Assembly (NCBI GenBank): GCA_902826935.1
Contig: CADEGR010000029.1
Coordinates: forward strand, 1-40,148
Direction of reading: 5' to 3'
Length of the DNA: 40,148 nt
Source: an uncultured Alphaproteobacteria bacterium
GTDB taxonomy: Bacteria > Pseudomonadota > Alphaproteobacteria > Geminicoccales > Geminicoccaceae
Part shown: one piece after another, positions 15,828-22,279 of the stretch
Layout: each line of letters starts with the position of its first letter
Numbering within the stretch: position 1 is the stretch's first letter
Position numbers and translations under genes: made by a program
Notes under the pieces: model-generated
Told to the model about the DNA's origin: nothing
The model's input: the letters and a program-made list of their open reading frames with translations, nothing else
The model's database searches: none

Positions 15828-16970
15828 ATGTTAAAGTTGTCTATTCCCAATCCGCCGCCGGCCGCTATCGGGGTCACGATCGAGCCGCTGCCGGAGCTGG
15901 CCGGGCTGCAGCCGCTGTGGTGCGCGCTCGAGACCCGCGCCGAGGCTAGCTTCTTCCTGTCCTGGCATTGGATCGGCCCCTGGCTCGCGACGCTCACCCG
16001 GCCGCCTGCCCTCCTGGTCGCGCGCCATGCCGGGCAGGTGGTGGGGCTGGCGCTGCTCCGGGTCCGCACCCTGCTCCGCCATCGCTTCTTGCCGGTGCGC
16101 ACGCTGTTCCTGCAGCAAACCGGCGAGCCCGATCAGGACGTGGTCACGATCGAGTACAACGACATCCTGGCAGATGCGGCTTTGGCCGATGCGGTCCGGC
16201 GGGCGGCGCTGGAGCATCTGCTGCGCGAAGGTGTGGTCGCCGGGCAGCGCTTCGACGAGCTGGTGCTAGGCGGCATCACGACCGCCACTGCTGCCAAGCT
16301 CGGCGCTCTGGGGCGGCCGACGCGCGAGCTGGCCGCCGCCGGCTCGGCCCAGGTCGACTTGGCGGCGCTGCGCCAGAGCGGCCAGGGCTATCTCGCCACC
16401 TTGCGGCCGAACTGCCGCGCCCAGATCAGGCGCAGCCTGGCGCTCTATCGGCGGGCCGGGCCGCTCAGCCTGGAGCGGGCGCGCGATCCAGCCGAAGCGC
16501 TCGACTTCTTCGCCGCCGCAGGAGAGCTTCATCAGGCGCGCTGGACCGCGCGCGGCCGGCCGGGGGCCTTTGCTTTTCCGTTCTACGTCGCCTTCCACCG
16601 CCGCCTGATCGCGGCCGGCCAGCCGGCGGGCGTGGTCGAGCTGGCGCGCATCCGGGTGGGCGCGACCCCGATCGGCTATCTCTACAATTTCTGCTATCGC
16701 GGCCGGGTCTACCATTATTTGAGCGGCTTGCACTACGAGCCCGACAACCGGCTGAAGCCGGGCCTGGTTAGCCACGTCTTGTGCATCGAGCGGCACCTGG
16801 CGGAAGGCATGCAGGTCTACGACTTCATGGCCGGTGACCAGCGCTACAAGACCAGCCTCGGCCAGCCCGGACCGCGGCTGGTCAGCATCGTGCTGCAGCG
16901 GCCCAATCTCTGGCTCGCGGCCGAGCGGCCGCTGCGCCGGCTGAAGCAGGCGCTGGCCCGCAGCGGCTGA
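15828..16970 (+). CDS. GNAT-fold acyltransferase (BcsL/CelD-like)
   Basis: The 380-residue protein resembles the CelD/BcsL group of GNAT-fold acetyltransferases found in cellulose and EPS loci. Visible features are FFLSWHWIGPWLA, RFDELVLGGI, YLATLRPNCRAQIRRSL, LHQARWTARGRPGAFA, then RIRVGATPIGYLYNFCYRGRVYHYLSG split across a beta hairpin, and VYDFMAGDQRYKTSLG near the end. It probably acylates a sugar in the cytoplasm. The start codon has no Shine-Dalgarno; the first codons ATG-TTA-AAG-TTG are AT-rich and merge with promoter-like DNA, so translation may be leaderless. It converges on wecB with only 7 bases between stops. Confidence 0.85.
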   Translation: MLKLSIPNPPPAAIGVTIEPLPELAGLQPLWCALETRAEASFFLSWHWIGPWLATLTRPPALLVARHAGQVVGLALLRVRTLLRHRFLPVRTLFLQQTGEPDQDVVTIEYNDILADAALADAVRRAALEHLLREGVVAGQRFDELVLGGITTATAAKLGALGRPTRELAAAGSAQVDLAALRQSGQGYLATLRPNCRAQIRRSLALYRRAGPLSLERARDPAEALDFFAAAGELHQARWTARGRPGAFAFPFYVAFHRRLIAAGQPAGVVELARIRVGATPIGYLYNFCYRGRVYHYLSGLHYEPDNRLKPGLVSHVLCIERHLAEGMQVYDFMAGDQRYKTSLGQPGPRLVSIVLQRPNLWLAAERPLRRLKQALARSG

Positions 16971-16977
16971 GCCGTTG

Positions 16978-18099
16978 CTAGCCTTGCTGCTCCAGCAAAG
17001 CCTGGACGATCCGGCCGCTCGCCTGGCCGTCGCCATAGGGATTATGCGCCCGGCTCATGGCGCGATAGGCCGCCGGATCGTCGAGCAGCCGGCCGGCCTC
17101 GGCCAGAATCCGTTCGGGATCGGTGCCGACCAGCTTCGCCGTGCCGGCCGCCACGCCCTCCGGCCGCTCGGTGGTGGCCCGGGTGACCAGGACCGGCTTG
17201 CCGAGCGCCGGCGCTTCCTCCTGGATCTCGCCGGAATCGGTCAGGAGCAGATAGGCGCGGCTCATCAGATAGACGAAGGGCAGGTAGTCCTGCGGCGGCA
17301 GCAGATGGATATTGGCGATGCCGGCCAGCGCCGCCGCGACCGGTTCTCGCACCTGCGGATTGGGATGGACCGGGTAGACGATCTCGACATCCGGCCGGGC
17401 CGCCAGTCGGCGGAGCGCTGTGCAGATCCGCTCGATGCCGCCCGCGAAATTCTCGCGGCGATGGCCGGTCACCAAGATCAGTCGGCGGTCCGGCGACAGC
17501 CAGCCGAACTGGGCGGCAAAGCCCCGCTCGAGCGCCGGGTCCTCGGCGAAGCGTGCCTGGAAGTGGCGAAGCGCATCGATCACGGTGTTGCCGGTGACCA
17601 AGACCGAGGCCGGCGGCGCGCCTTCGCGCAGCAGGTTGGCGCGCGCCTCGGGCGTGGGCGCGAAATGGAGCGCCCCCAGCACGCTGATGCAGCGCCGATT
17701 CGCCTCCTCCGGGAAGGGCTGGCCGAGGTCGCCGCTGCGCAGGCCCGCCTCGACATGGGCGACCGGGATGCGGGCATAGAAGGCGGCCAGCGCGGCGGCA
17801 AAGGCGGTCGTGGTGTCGCCCTGGACCAGGAGCCAGTCGACCGGCCGGGCGGCCAGGACCTCGGCCATGCGCGGCAGCACGCGGGTGGTGATGTCGGTCA
17901 GCGATTGGCCAGGCGTCATCACCGCGAGGTCGATCGAGGGCGCGATGTCGAACAGGGTCAGGACCTGCTGCAGCATCTCGCGATGCTGGCCGGTCACGCA
18001 GACCGACAGCTCGAGCGCCGGCTGGCGGGCCAGAGCCTTGATCACCGGCGCCAGCTTGATCGCTTCCGGCCGGGTGCCGAACACGGTCATGACATGCAT
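16978..18099 (-). CDS. wecB: UDP-N-acetylglucosamine 2-epimerase (non-hydrolysing)
   Basis: The 373-residue product has the full signature of WecB-type epimerases: VFGTRPEAIKLAPVIKAL at the N-terminus, CVTGQHREML, LVQGDTTTAFAAALAAFY, VAHVEAGLRSGD, PFPEEANRR, VTGHRRENF, YPVHPNPQVR and the LTDSGEIQEEAPALGKPVL segment. It interconverts UDP-GlcNAc and UDP-ManNAc in the cytoplasm. WecC, encoded at 25523, can oxidise the product to UDP-ManNAcA, so the polymer probably contains ManNAcA. Start chosen at ATG 18099, with AGGA about 10 bases upstream. It is divergent from the PEP-CTERM gene across a 320-base region rich in inverted repeats. Confidence 0.95.
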   Translation of the reverse strand: MHVMTVFGTRPEAIKLAPVIKALARQPALELSVCVTGQHREMLQQVLTLFDIAPSIDLAVMTPGQSLTDITTRVLPRMAEVLAARPVDWLLVQGDTTTAFAAALAAFYARIPVAHVEAGLRSGDLGQPFPEEANRRCISVLGALHFAPTPEARANLLREGAPPASVLVTGNTVIDALRHFQARFAEDPALERGFAAQFGWLSPDRRLILVTGHRRENFAGGIERICTALRRLAARPDVEIVYPVHPNPQVREPVAAALAGIANIHLLPPQDYLPFVYLMSRAYLLLTDSGEIQEEAPALGKPVLVTRATTERPEGVAAGTAKLVGTDPERILAEAGRLLDDPAAYRAMSRAHNPYGDGQASGRIVQALLEQQG

Positions 18100-18202
18100 G
18101 GACGGCAGTTCCTGTGGGCGGCACGGGGGTGGGCATGACCCGGCCAGCGTTGGCAGCCCGCCCGAGCCGGCGGGGCGCGCTTCCGATAGCGCGCGGACCG
18201 GA

Positions 18203-18231
18203 GCTTGTCCAGCCGGCGCACCGGGACAAGC
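18203..18231. promoter_or_regulatory. 8-bp perfect inverted repeat between wecB and the PEP-CTERM gene
   Basis: GCTTGTCC (18203-18210) and GGACAAGC (18224-18231) form perfect 8-base arms around a 13-base spacer. The centre lies about 170 bases upstream of the predicted sigma-54 transcription start and 118 bases upstream of the wecB start. It could bind a regulator, or form a hairpin in the wecB leader. It shares no sequence with the larger dyad next to it. Confidence 0.4.
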
Positions 18232-18238
18232 CAGGGTT

Positions 18239-18286
18239 GTAAAGCCGCCGATACAGCCCGCGGCCGCGAGTGTCGGCGCATTTTAC
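18239..18286. promoter_or_regulatory. 48-bp nested dyad, candidate PrsR upstream activator site
   Basis: Three nested symmetric pairs share nearly one centre, about 18262-18263: outer GTAAA (18239-18243) with TTTAC (18282-18286), middle CGCCGA (18246-18251) with TCGGCG (18273-18278), and central palindrome CGCGGCCGCG (18259-18268). The centre is about 100 bases upstream of the -24 element, the usual distance for activator binding by NtrC-type proteins. PrsR is the obvious candidate ligand; that is inference. CCGCGGCCG in the centre recurs at 18290-18298, 32 bases on, about three helical turns. Confidence 0.45.
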
Positions 18287-18361
18287 GGACCGCGGCCGGC
18301 GCGGCCCTACCGTTTTAGTCAACCCTTTGGCAAGTCAGCACTTTAGCCATGAGCGGCATGC

Positions 18362-18377
18362 TGGCACTAATATTGCA
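18362..18377 (+). promoter_or_regulatory. Sigma-54 (-24/-12) promoter of the PEP-CTERM gene
   Basis: TGGCAC-TAATA-TTGCA matches the sigma-54 consensus: the invariant GG (18363-18364) and GC (18375-18376) are separated by exactly 10 bases. Predicted transcription start is about 18388, 32 bases before the ATG at 18420, with AAAGG as ribosome-binding site in between. Sigma-54 promoters need an NtrC-type activator, and this locus encodes one, PrsR. It is the only good match I found in the intergenic regions of the window. Confidence 0.85.
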
Positions 18378-18419
18378 GTTGAATTATACGATAGGCTTTG
18401 ATCTCAAAGGTTCTGTACC

Positions 18420-19133
18420 ATGCAGCTGTCCTACCGTCGGTTTTTCGGAAGTGCGCTGGCCGCGCTGATCGGCGCTGTCGCCGCCGCTTCGCCGGTCCAA
18501 GCCGCGTTCACCCTGTCGCTCAGCGATGGCATCAATCCGAGCATCACGGTCGCCGACGAGGTGGCCGGCGACGCCAATCTCGGCACGCCGGGCTCGGTGG
18601 TCGCGATCCGGAACATCGGCGCCTGGAGCACGATCGTCTCGACCGGCACGTCCAAGCCCGAGTTGGGCGGGCCGTCCCTGATCGACCTCAACTCCTCCAA
18701 CACCAGCCGCGGCCCGGGCACGCTGACCCTCGAGCTGGTCGACACCAATTTCCTCAACCCGGCATCGGGCTTGGCCTTCCGGATCGGCGGCACGACCGAC
18801 GGCACGGTCTCGTTCGAGGCCTTCGTCAACACCGCCAACGCCGATCCCTTCCTGGGCACCAGCATCACCGGCGGGCCGGTCTCGACCTTGCCTGGCCCGG
18901 CCTCCAAGCCGTTCCTCGCCGACCGCCTGTTGTCGCTCGATCTGGATGGCACGGTGCCCTATGCGCTCGGCATCCGGGTCACCACGGTCCATACCCGCAG
19001 CGGCCGGAGCATCACCAGCTTCGACGGTGCGATCGTGGCAGTGCCGGAGCCAGGCACCCTCGGCCTGCTCGGCACCGGCCTGGTCGCGGCCGGCCTGCTG
19101 TTCCGGCGCCGGCAGCAGCCGGGTGCCAGCTGA
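18420..19133 (+). CDS. PEP-CTERM sorting-domain protein, XrtA substrate
   Basis: The 237-residue protein has a signal peptide (hydrophobic about 9-28, likely cleavage after VQA), a Ser/Thr/Gly-rich, Cys-free beta-rich body and a C-terminal sorting signal: VPEPGTLGLLGTG from residue 208, a hydrophobic helix, then FRRRQ. XrtA is expected to cut at the PEP motif in the membrane, releasing or transferring the protein to the surface. The body matches no enzyme family I know, as is usual for PEP-CTERM proteins. It is monocistronic: sigma-54 promoter at 18362, intrinsic terminator at 19163. It is the only PEP-CTERM gene I found in the window, placed beside the secretion genes and probably activated by PrsK/PrsR. 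Confidence 0.92.
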   Translation: MQLSYRRFFGSALAALIGAVAAASPVQAAFTLSLSDGINPSITVADEVAGDANLGTPGSVVAIRNIGAWSTIVSTGTSKPELGGPSLIDLNSSNTSRGPGTLTLELVDTNFLNPASGLAFRIGGTTDGTVSFEAFVNTANADPFLGTSITGGPVSTLPGPASKPFLADRLLSLDLDGTVPYALGIRVTTVHTRSGRSITSFDGAIVAVPEPGTLGLLGTGLVAAGLLFRRRQQPGAS

Positions 19134-19162
19134 CCGATCTCTTCAGCCCGCGCCTTCCGCGG

Positions 19163-19190
19163 ACGGCGGCCTTCGGGCCGCCGTTTTGCG
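19163..19190 (+). terminator. Intrinsic terminator of the PEP-CTERM gene
   Basis: ACGGCGGCC-TTCG-GGCCGCCGT forms a perfect 9-bp stem with a UUCG tetraloop (19163-19184), followed by TTTGCGTTCT. It lies 30 bases after the stop codon and should isolate this gene from the cassette downstream. Confidence 0.85.
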
Positions 19191-19200
19191 TTCTATCTCT

Positions 19201-19277
19201 TTAAAGTTGCTTTAATAGATCTTCATACTCTCAAAACGTTAATAATCCTTGACCTGATAGGTTTATGATCCTATAGA
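19201..19277 (+). promoter_or_regulatory. Promoter region with two dyads before the phage-like cassette
   Basis: A sigma-70-like pair, TTGACC (19249-19254) and TATAGA (19272-19277), has the ideal 17-base spacing. Two dyads accompany it: TTAAAG-TTG-CTTTAA (19201-19215), and ATAGG-TTTATGAT-CCTAT (19257-19274), which covers the spacer and -10 and would suit a repressor. A transcript would start near 19284 and carry a 7-bp hairpin (19309-19315 with 19321-19327) in its leader. No sigma-54 site is seen, so control appears to differ from that of the PEP-CTERM gene. Confidence 0.5.
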
Positions 19278-19289
19278 AGGACAGCTTTC

Positions 19290-19364
19290 ATGCCCTCTGC
19301 TTCGCCGGCGGCGCCGCTTTGGCGCCGTGCCGCTTCGCTGCACCGCCCAGGGAGCCTGCGATGA
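19290..19364 (+). CDS. Possible 24-codon leader ORF coupled to the next gene
   Basis: A short ORF encodes 24 residues (MPSASPAAPLWRRAASLHRP then four more). Its TGA stop overlaps the next gene's ATG (19361) as ATGA. A good Shine-Dalgarno, AAGGA (19277-19281), lies 8 bases upstream. However, the predicted -10 at 19272 would start transcription after that Shine-Dalgarno, so both cannot be right unless transcription begins further upstream. It may be a coupling peptide or chance. Confidence 0.25.
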   Translation: MPSASPAAPLWRRAASLHRPGSLR

Positions 19365-19774
19365 CCAGCGCGATCGACCCGACCAAGCCCGCCGATGGGC
19401 TGCCCGCCTCCAAGGCCGAGCTGCGCGCCAATCTGCAGGCCGCCAAGGCCGAGATCGAGGCGTTGCAGACGGAGCTCGTGGCCCAGGGTCGGCTCACGAT
19501 CAGCAACCGGACCAGCGCCACCGTCACGCTCGCGACCCTCGACGAGCGCAGCTACCTCGTGCTGCAGGCCGGCGTCGCCAGCCTGGCGGTGCCGACGGGG
19601 CTGGCGCTGGGCGCCATCATCAACGGCGTCAACGAGAGCGGCGGCACGGTCGCCGTGGTCGCGACGCCGGTCGGCTCGACCCAGTTCGCCGGCCCGACCG
19701 CGATCCCCAACGACGTGCCCTTCTCCCTGATCAAGACCGCCAGCACCAAGGTTCGCATCATCGTTGGAGGCTGA
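19361..19774 (+). CDS. Phage-particle-like small structural protein
   Basis: The 137-residue product begins MTSAIDPTKPADGLPASKAE, a style of N-terminus I associate with phage tail or particle proteins (SIDPTKP-x-DG-x-PA-x-KADLRANL). A short helix (residues 17-45, AKAEIEALQ) is followed by a compact beta-rich domain with TISNRTSATVTLATLD and LGAIINGVNESGGTV. There is no signal peptide or membrane segment. Start chosen at ATG 19361, with GGGAG seven bases upstream. It ends two bases before the ATG of the large lyase-like gene, which has its own GGAGG. It may be a trimeric base or adaptor for the large protein, as in tail-spike systems; that is inference. Confidence 0.7.
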   Translation: MTSAIDPTKPADGLPASKAELRANLQAAKAEIEALQTELVAQGRLTISNRTSATVTLATLDERSYLVLQAGVASLAVPTGLALGAIINGVNESGGTVAVVATPVGSTQFAGPTAIPNDVPFSLIKTASTKVRIIVGG

Positions 19775-19776
19775 CC

Positions 19777-22197
19777 ATGGTCGTGGCTGCAGGCTATCTC
19801 GGCGCCCTGATCGGCGCGCGCAAATCGTCGACCAGCGGGCTCTTGCACAGCATCACGCTGGCCGACACCAGCGGCGGCGGCTCGACCGGCTTCTTCCGGC
19901 TGGGCCTGGCCTTCACCAAGGGCGACGTGCCGAGCGGCAGCCGCCTGAAGGTGCAGCTGCCCGATGGCACGCCGGTCCGGGCGGCGCTGCTGGAGCCCAG
20001 CCGCTGGTCCGACGGCTCGCTCCGGCATTGCGTGCTGGCCGGCGAGGTCGTGGGCGGCGTGATCGGCCAGGTGACCTTGCAGGTGAGCGCGCAGGCTGGC
20101 AGCCAGCCGACCAGCGGCCTCGATCCCTGGGCCTATCTCGCCGCCAACAGCGACCTGCGGGTCGAGATCAGCGCCCATAGCGGCTCGCAGAGCGGCGCCC
20201 TGCCCGATCGCAGCTATCGCCTCAACGCTGCCGCCGCGGTCACCACCCGCCGCCGGCTCCAGGCCGACACGGCCGTCTGCCTGCGCCTGTTCGCCTGGGG
20301 CCATCCGAGCGGCGAAAAGCATCTGATGTGCCTGCACTATGTCGATCTGTGGCTGGCCGCCAGCGGTGCCGTGGCCGCGATCGAATGGACGCCGGTGCTC
20401 TCGCAGCATTGGTGGATCGACAATCCGTTCGGCGACGGCGCCCAACCCAAGGAGCTGCGCAGCTACGCCGCGAGCGTCCGGGACGGTGCTGCCACGCTTG
20501 CCAGCTATGCCGGCCTCGAGCATGCCTATTACTGCCAGTGGGCAGCCCTGCGCACGGCCGATGACGACCAGCACGCCAAGCGCTTGTGGCTGTCCAAGGG
20601 CACCGCCATGCCGACCTTGGCGGTGACCTACAGCCTGGCCAGCAAGCAGCGCATGATGCGGGCTGGCTACCTGCCGCCGCTTGATCAGGCGACCAGCTAC
20701 AACGTCACCTATGGCGCTGCCTACGAGCCGCTCGGCCTGAACAACCATCGGGCCGCGATCAACGGCACAGGCGGCTATCCCGGCCGCGGCCTGATCACCA
20801 ACATGGATTCGGTGGCCCTGGTCAACCAGACGCCGGCCAACTGGCGGGTGGCCCGGGTCAGCGCCCAGGCGACGCTCTCGGTGCATCATCACATCAAGGA
20901 CCATCGCGCGGCCGGCGGCGATGTCAGCCTCGGCCTGATGCCGCTGCCGATCACGCGCCTGGGCGCCCAGAGCTATCCGGGCCTGGCCGCCGAGACGATC
21001 GCGGTCACCGGCACCGGCGCCACCTTGCCGGACGTGGCGCCGGTCGGCGGCAGTGGCGCCTTCAGCAACTGGGACGACGCGCACCACACGGTCTACGCCT
21101 ATTTCATGGCGTTCATCGAGGGCGAGCGCTATCTGGCCGACGCCGTGCTCGACCAGTATGGCTACTTCCTGCAGGCGGCGAACTGGGACGGCTTCGGCCG
21201 CAACCCGCCCCATGTCTGGGGCCTGGACGCGCCGCGCCGGGACCTCACTGGCATCCCCTACACCAGCCAGTTCTTCGGCGCGATCGGGCTCGGCCACCGC
21301 CAGGAGCGCAGCTATTGCTGGACCCAGCTGAGCTGGGATCACGCCTATGCGCTCTTGCCGGACGGCGACCGCCATCTGCCGTACTTGCGCAACCTGATGG
21401 ACAATGCCAGCACGTGGCTGGCCCAAAGCGCCGGCTTCTTCCCGGCCAGCAACCTCGCCTTCGGCGGCTGGTGGTTCCGCAACCCGCCGGCGCTGAACGT
21501 CTGGATGCAGTCGCTGACCTCGCTCGCCTTCATGCGCCATCAGCTCCTGACCGAGAACGGCCATGCCGGGCACGGCACGGTGATCGGGCTGATCAATAAG
21601 ATGCTGGTCAACCTGTTCGACCATCATCCCTACGCGCTGCACGAGGCGGTCCATGCGGTCACGACCGATGACACGGTCGCGCTCGCCTTCCTGCCGCCCA
21701 ACGAGATCTTCGTCCAGCACCAGCCGGACATCGTGAACAGCGTGCTCACGCTCAGCAACAACAAGCGCCTGCTGCCGCAAAACGGCGACCAGGTGATGTT
21801 CACCCAGCTCCTGGATCAGGTGCCGCCGCCCCAGGTGGTGGTCGGCCAGCGCTACTACGTCGTGCAGCAGGCCCAGGTGAACGCCACCACCGCGACCTTC
21901 CGGATCGCGGCCACGCCCGGCGGCGCGCCGTTGACGCTCGGCGACGTCGCCAATTGCCGGACCCTGTTCAAGATGGCGGCCTACAGTCAATTCCCGGTGA
22001 TCGGTGCTGGCGGCTCGCCGATCCCGGCCGACGACGAATTCATGTTCATGGCCCAGGCCGCTTGCGAATATGCCTATGGCAGCGGTCGAAGCGAGCTGCC
22101 TTTGACTAAAATTCAATCAATTAGAGCGTTTACATCACCCAAGACATTTAGTAATTTCGCGAACTGGAACTTCGACGGCGACATCATCCGCTCGTAG
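19777..22197 (+). CDS. Large glycan-lyase-like protein with a phage-tail-like segment
   Basis: The 806-residue protein has a strong ribosome-binding site (GGAGG, 6 bases before ATG). Residues about 35-110, with FFRLGLAFTKGDVPSG, LKVQLPDGTPVRA and SRWSDGSLRHCVL, resemble the N-terminal RIFT-barrel domain of PcRGLX/YetA-type exo-rhamnogalacturonan lyases. The middle (about 200-640) is rich in Trp, Tyr and His (for example LSQHWWIDNPFGDGAQ and FSNWDDAHHTVYAYFMAF) and looks like an alpha-toroid catalytic domain. Near 685-725, VVVGQRYYVVQQ and ATFRIAATPGGAPLTLGD match a segment common in phage tail proteins. No signal peptide is seen. A polysaccharide-cutting or polymer-binding role, perhaps in EPS turnover, is inferred. 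The last 35 codons are unusually AT-rich. Confidence 0.75.
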   Translation: MVVAAGYLGALIGARKSSTSGLLHSITLADTSGGGSTGFFRLGLAFTKGDVPSGSRLKVQLPDGTPVRAALLEPSRWSDGSLRHCVLAGEVVGGVIGQVTLQVSAQAGSQPTSGLDPWAYLAANSDLRVEISAHSGSQSGALPDRSYRLNAAAAVTTRRRLQADTAVCLRLFAWGHPSGEKHLMCLHYVDLWLAASGAVAAIEWTPVLSQHWWIDNPFGDGAQPKELRSYAASVRDGAATLASYAGLEHAYYCQWAALRTADDDQHAKRLWLSKGTAMPTLAVTYSLASKQRMMRAGYLPPLDQATSYNVTYGAAYEPLGLNNHRAAINGTGGYPGRGLITNMDSVALVNQTPANWRVARVSAQATLSVHHHIKDHRAAGGDVSLGLMPLPITRLGAQSYPGLAAETIAVTGTGATLPDVAPVGGSGAFSNWDDAHHTVYAYFMAFIEGERYLADAVLDQYGYFLQAANWDGFGRNPPHVWGLDAPRRDLTGIPYTSQFFGAIGLGHRQERSYCWTQLSWDHAYALLPDGDRHLPYLRNLMDNASTWLAQSAGFFPASNLAFGGWWFRNPPALNVWMQSLTSLAFMRHQLLTENGHAGHGTVIGLINKMLVNLFDHHPYALHEAVHAVTTDDTVALAFLPPNEIFVQHQPDIVNSVLTLSNNKRLLPQNGDQVMFTQLLDQVPPPQVVVGQRYYVVQQAQVNATTATFRIAATPGGAPLTLGDVANCRTLFKMAAYSQFPVIGAGGSPIPADDEFMFMAQAACEYAYGSGRSELPLTKIQSIRAFTSPKTFSNFANWNFDGDIIRS

Positions 22198-22279
22198 CAA
22201 CTCAGCCCATAGCGCCAGACTTGACGACGCTCGCAAGCGTGGGCGCGCGAGCCCTACTGCTCGACCGATAGGGAGACCC
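22198..22279. other. Short gap between the lyase-like gene and the orphan gene
   Basis: This 82-base gap contains inverted repeat GCTCGC (22230-22235) with GCGAGC (22248-22253), without a T tract, so terminator function is doubtful. TAGGGAGA (22269-22276) is the ribosome-binding site of the next gene. No clear promoter is seen, so read-through from the lyase-like gene is likely. Confidence 0.4.

Noticed and set aside
19552-22116. Open frame of about 854 codons on the reverse strand opposite the lyase-like gene
   Set aside because: Composition is typical of an antisense shadow, and the forward frame has a GGAGG ribosome-binding site and recognisable domains.
22230-22253. Intrinsic terminator between the lyase-like gene and the orphan gene
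   Set aside because: The GCTCGC/GCGAGC stem is short with a 12-base loop and is not followed by a T tract.
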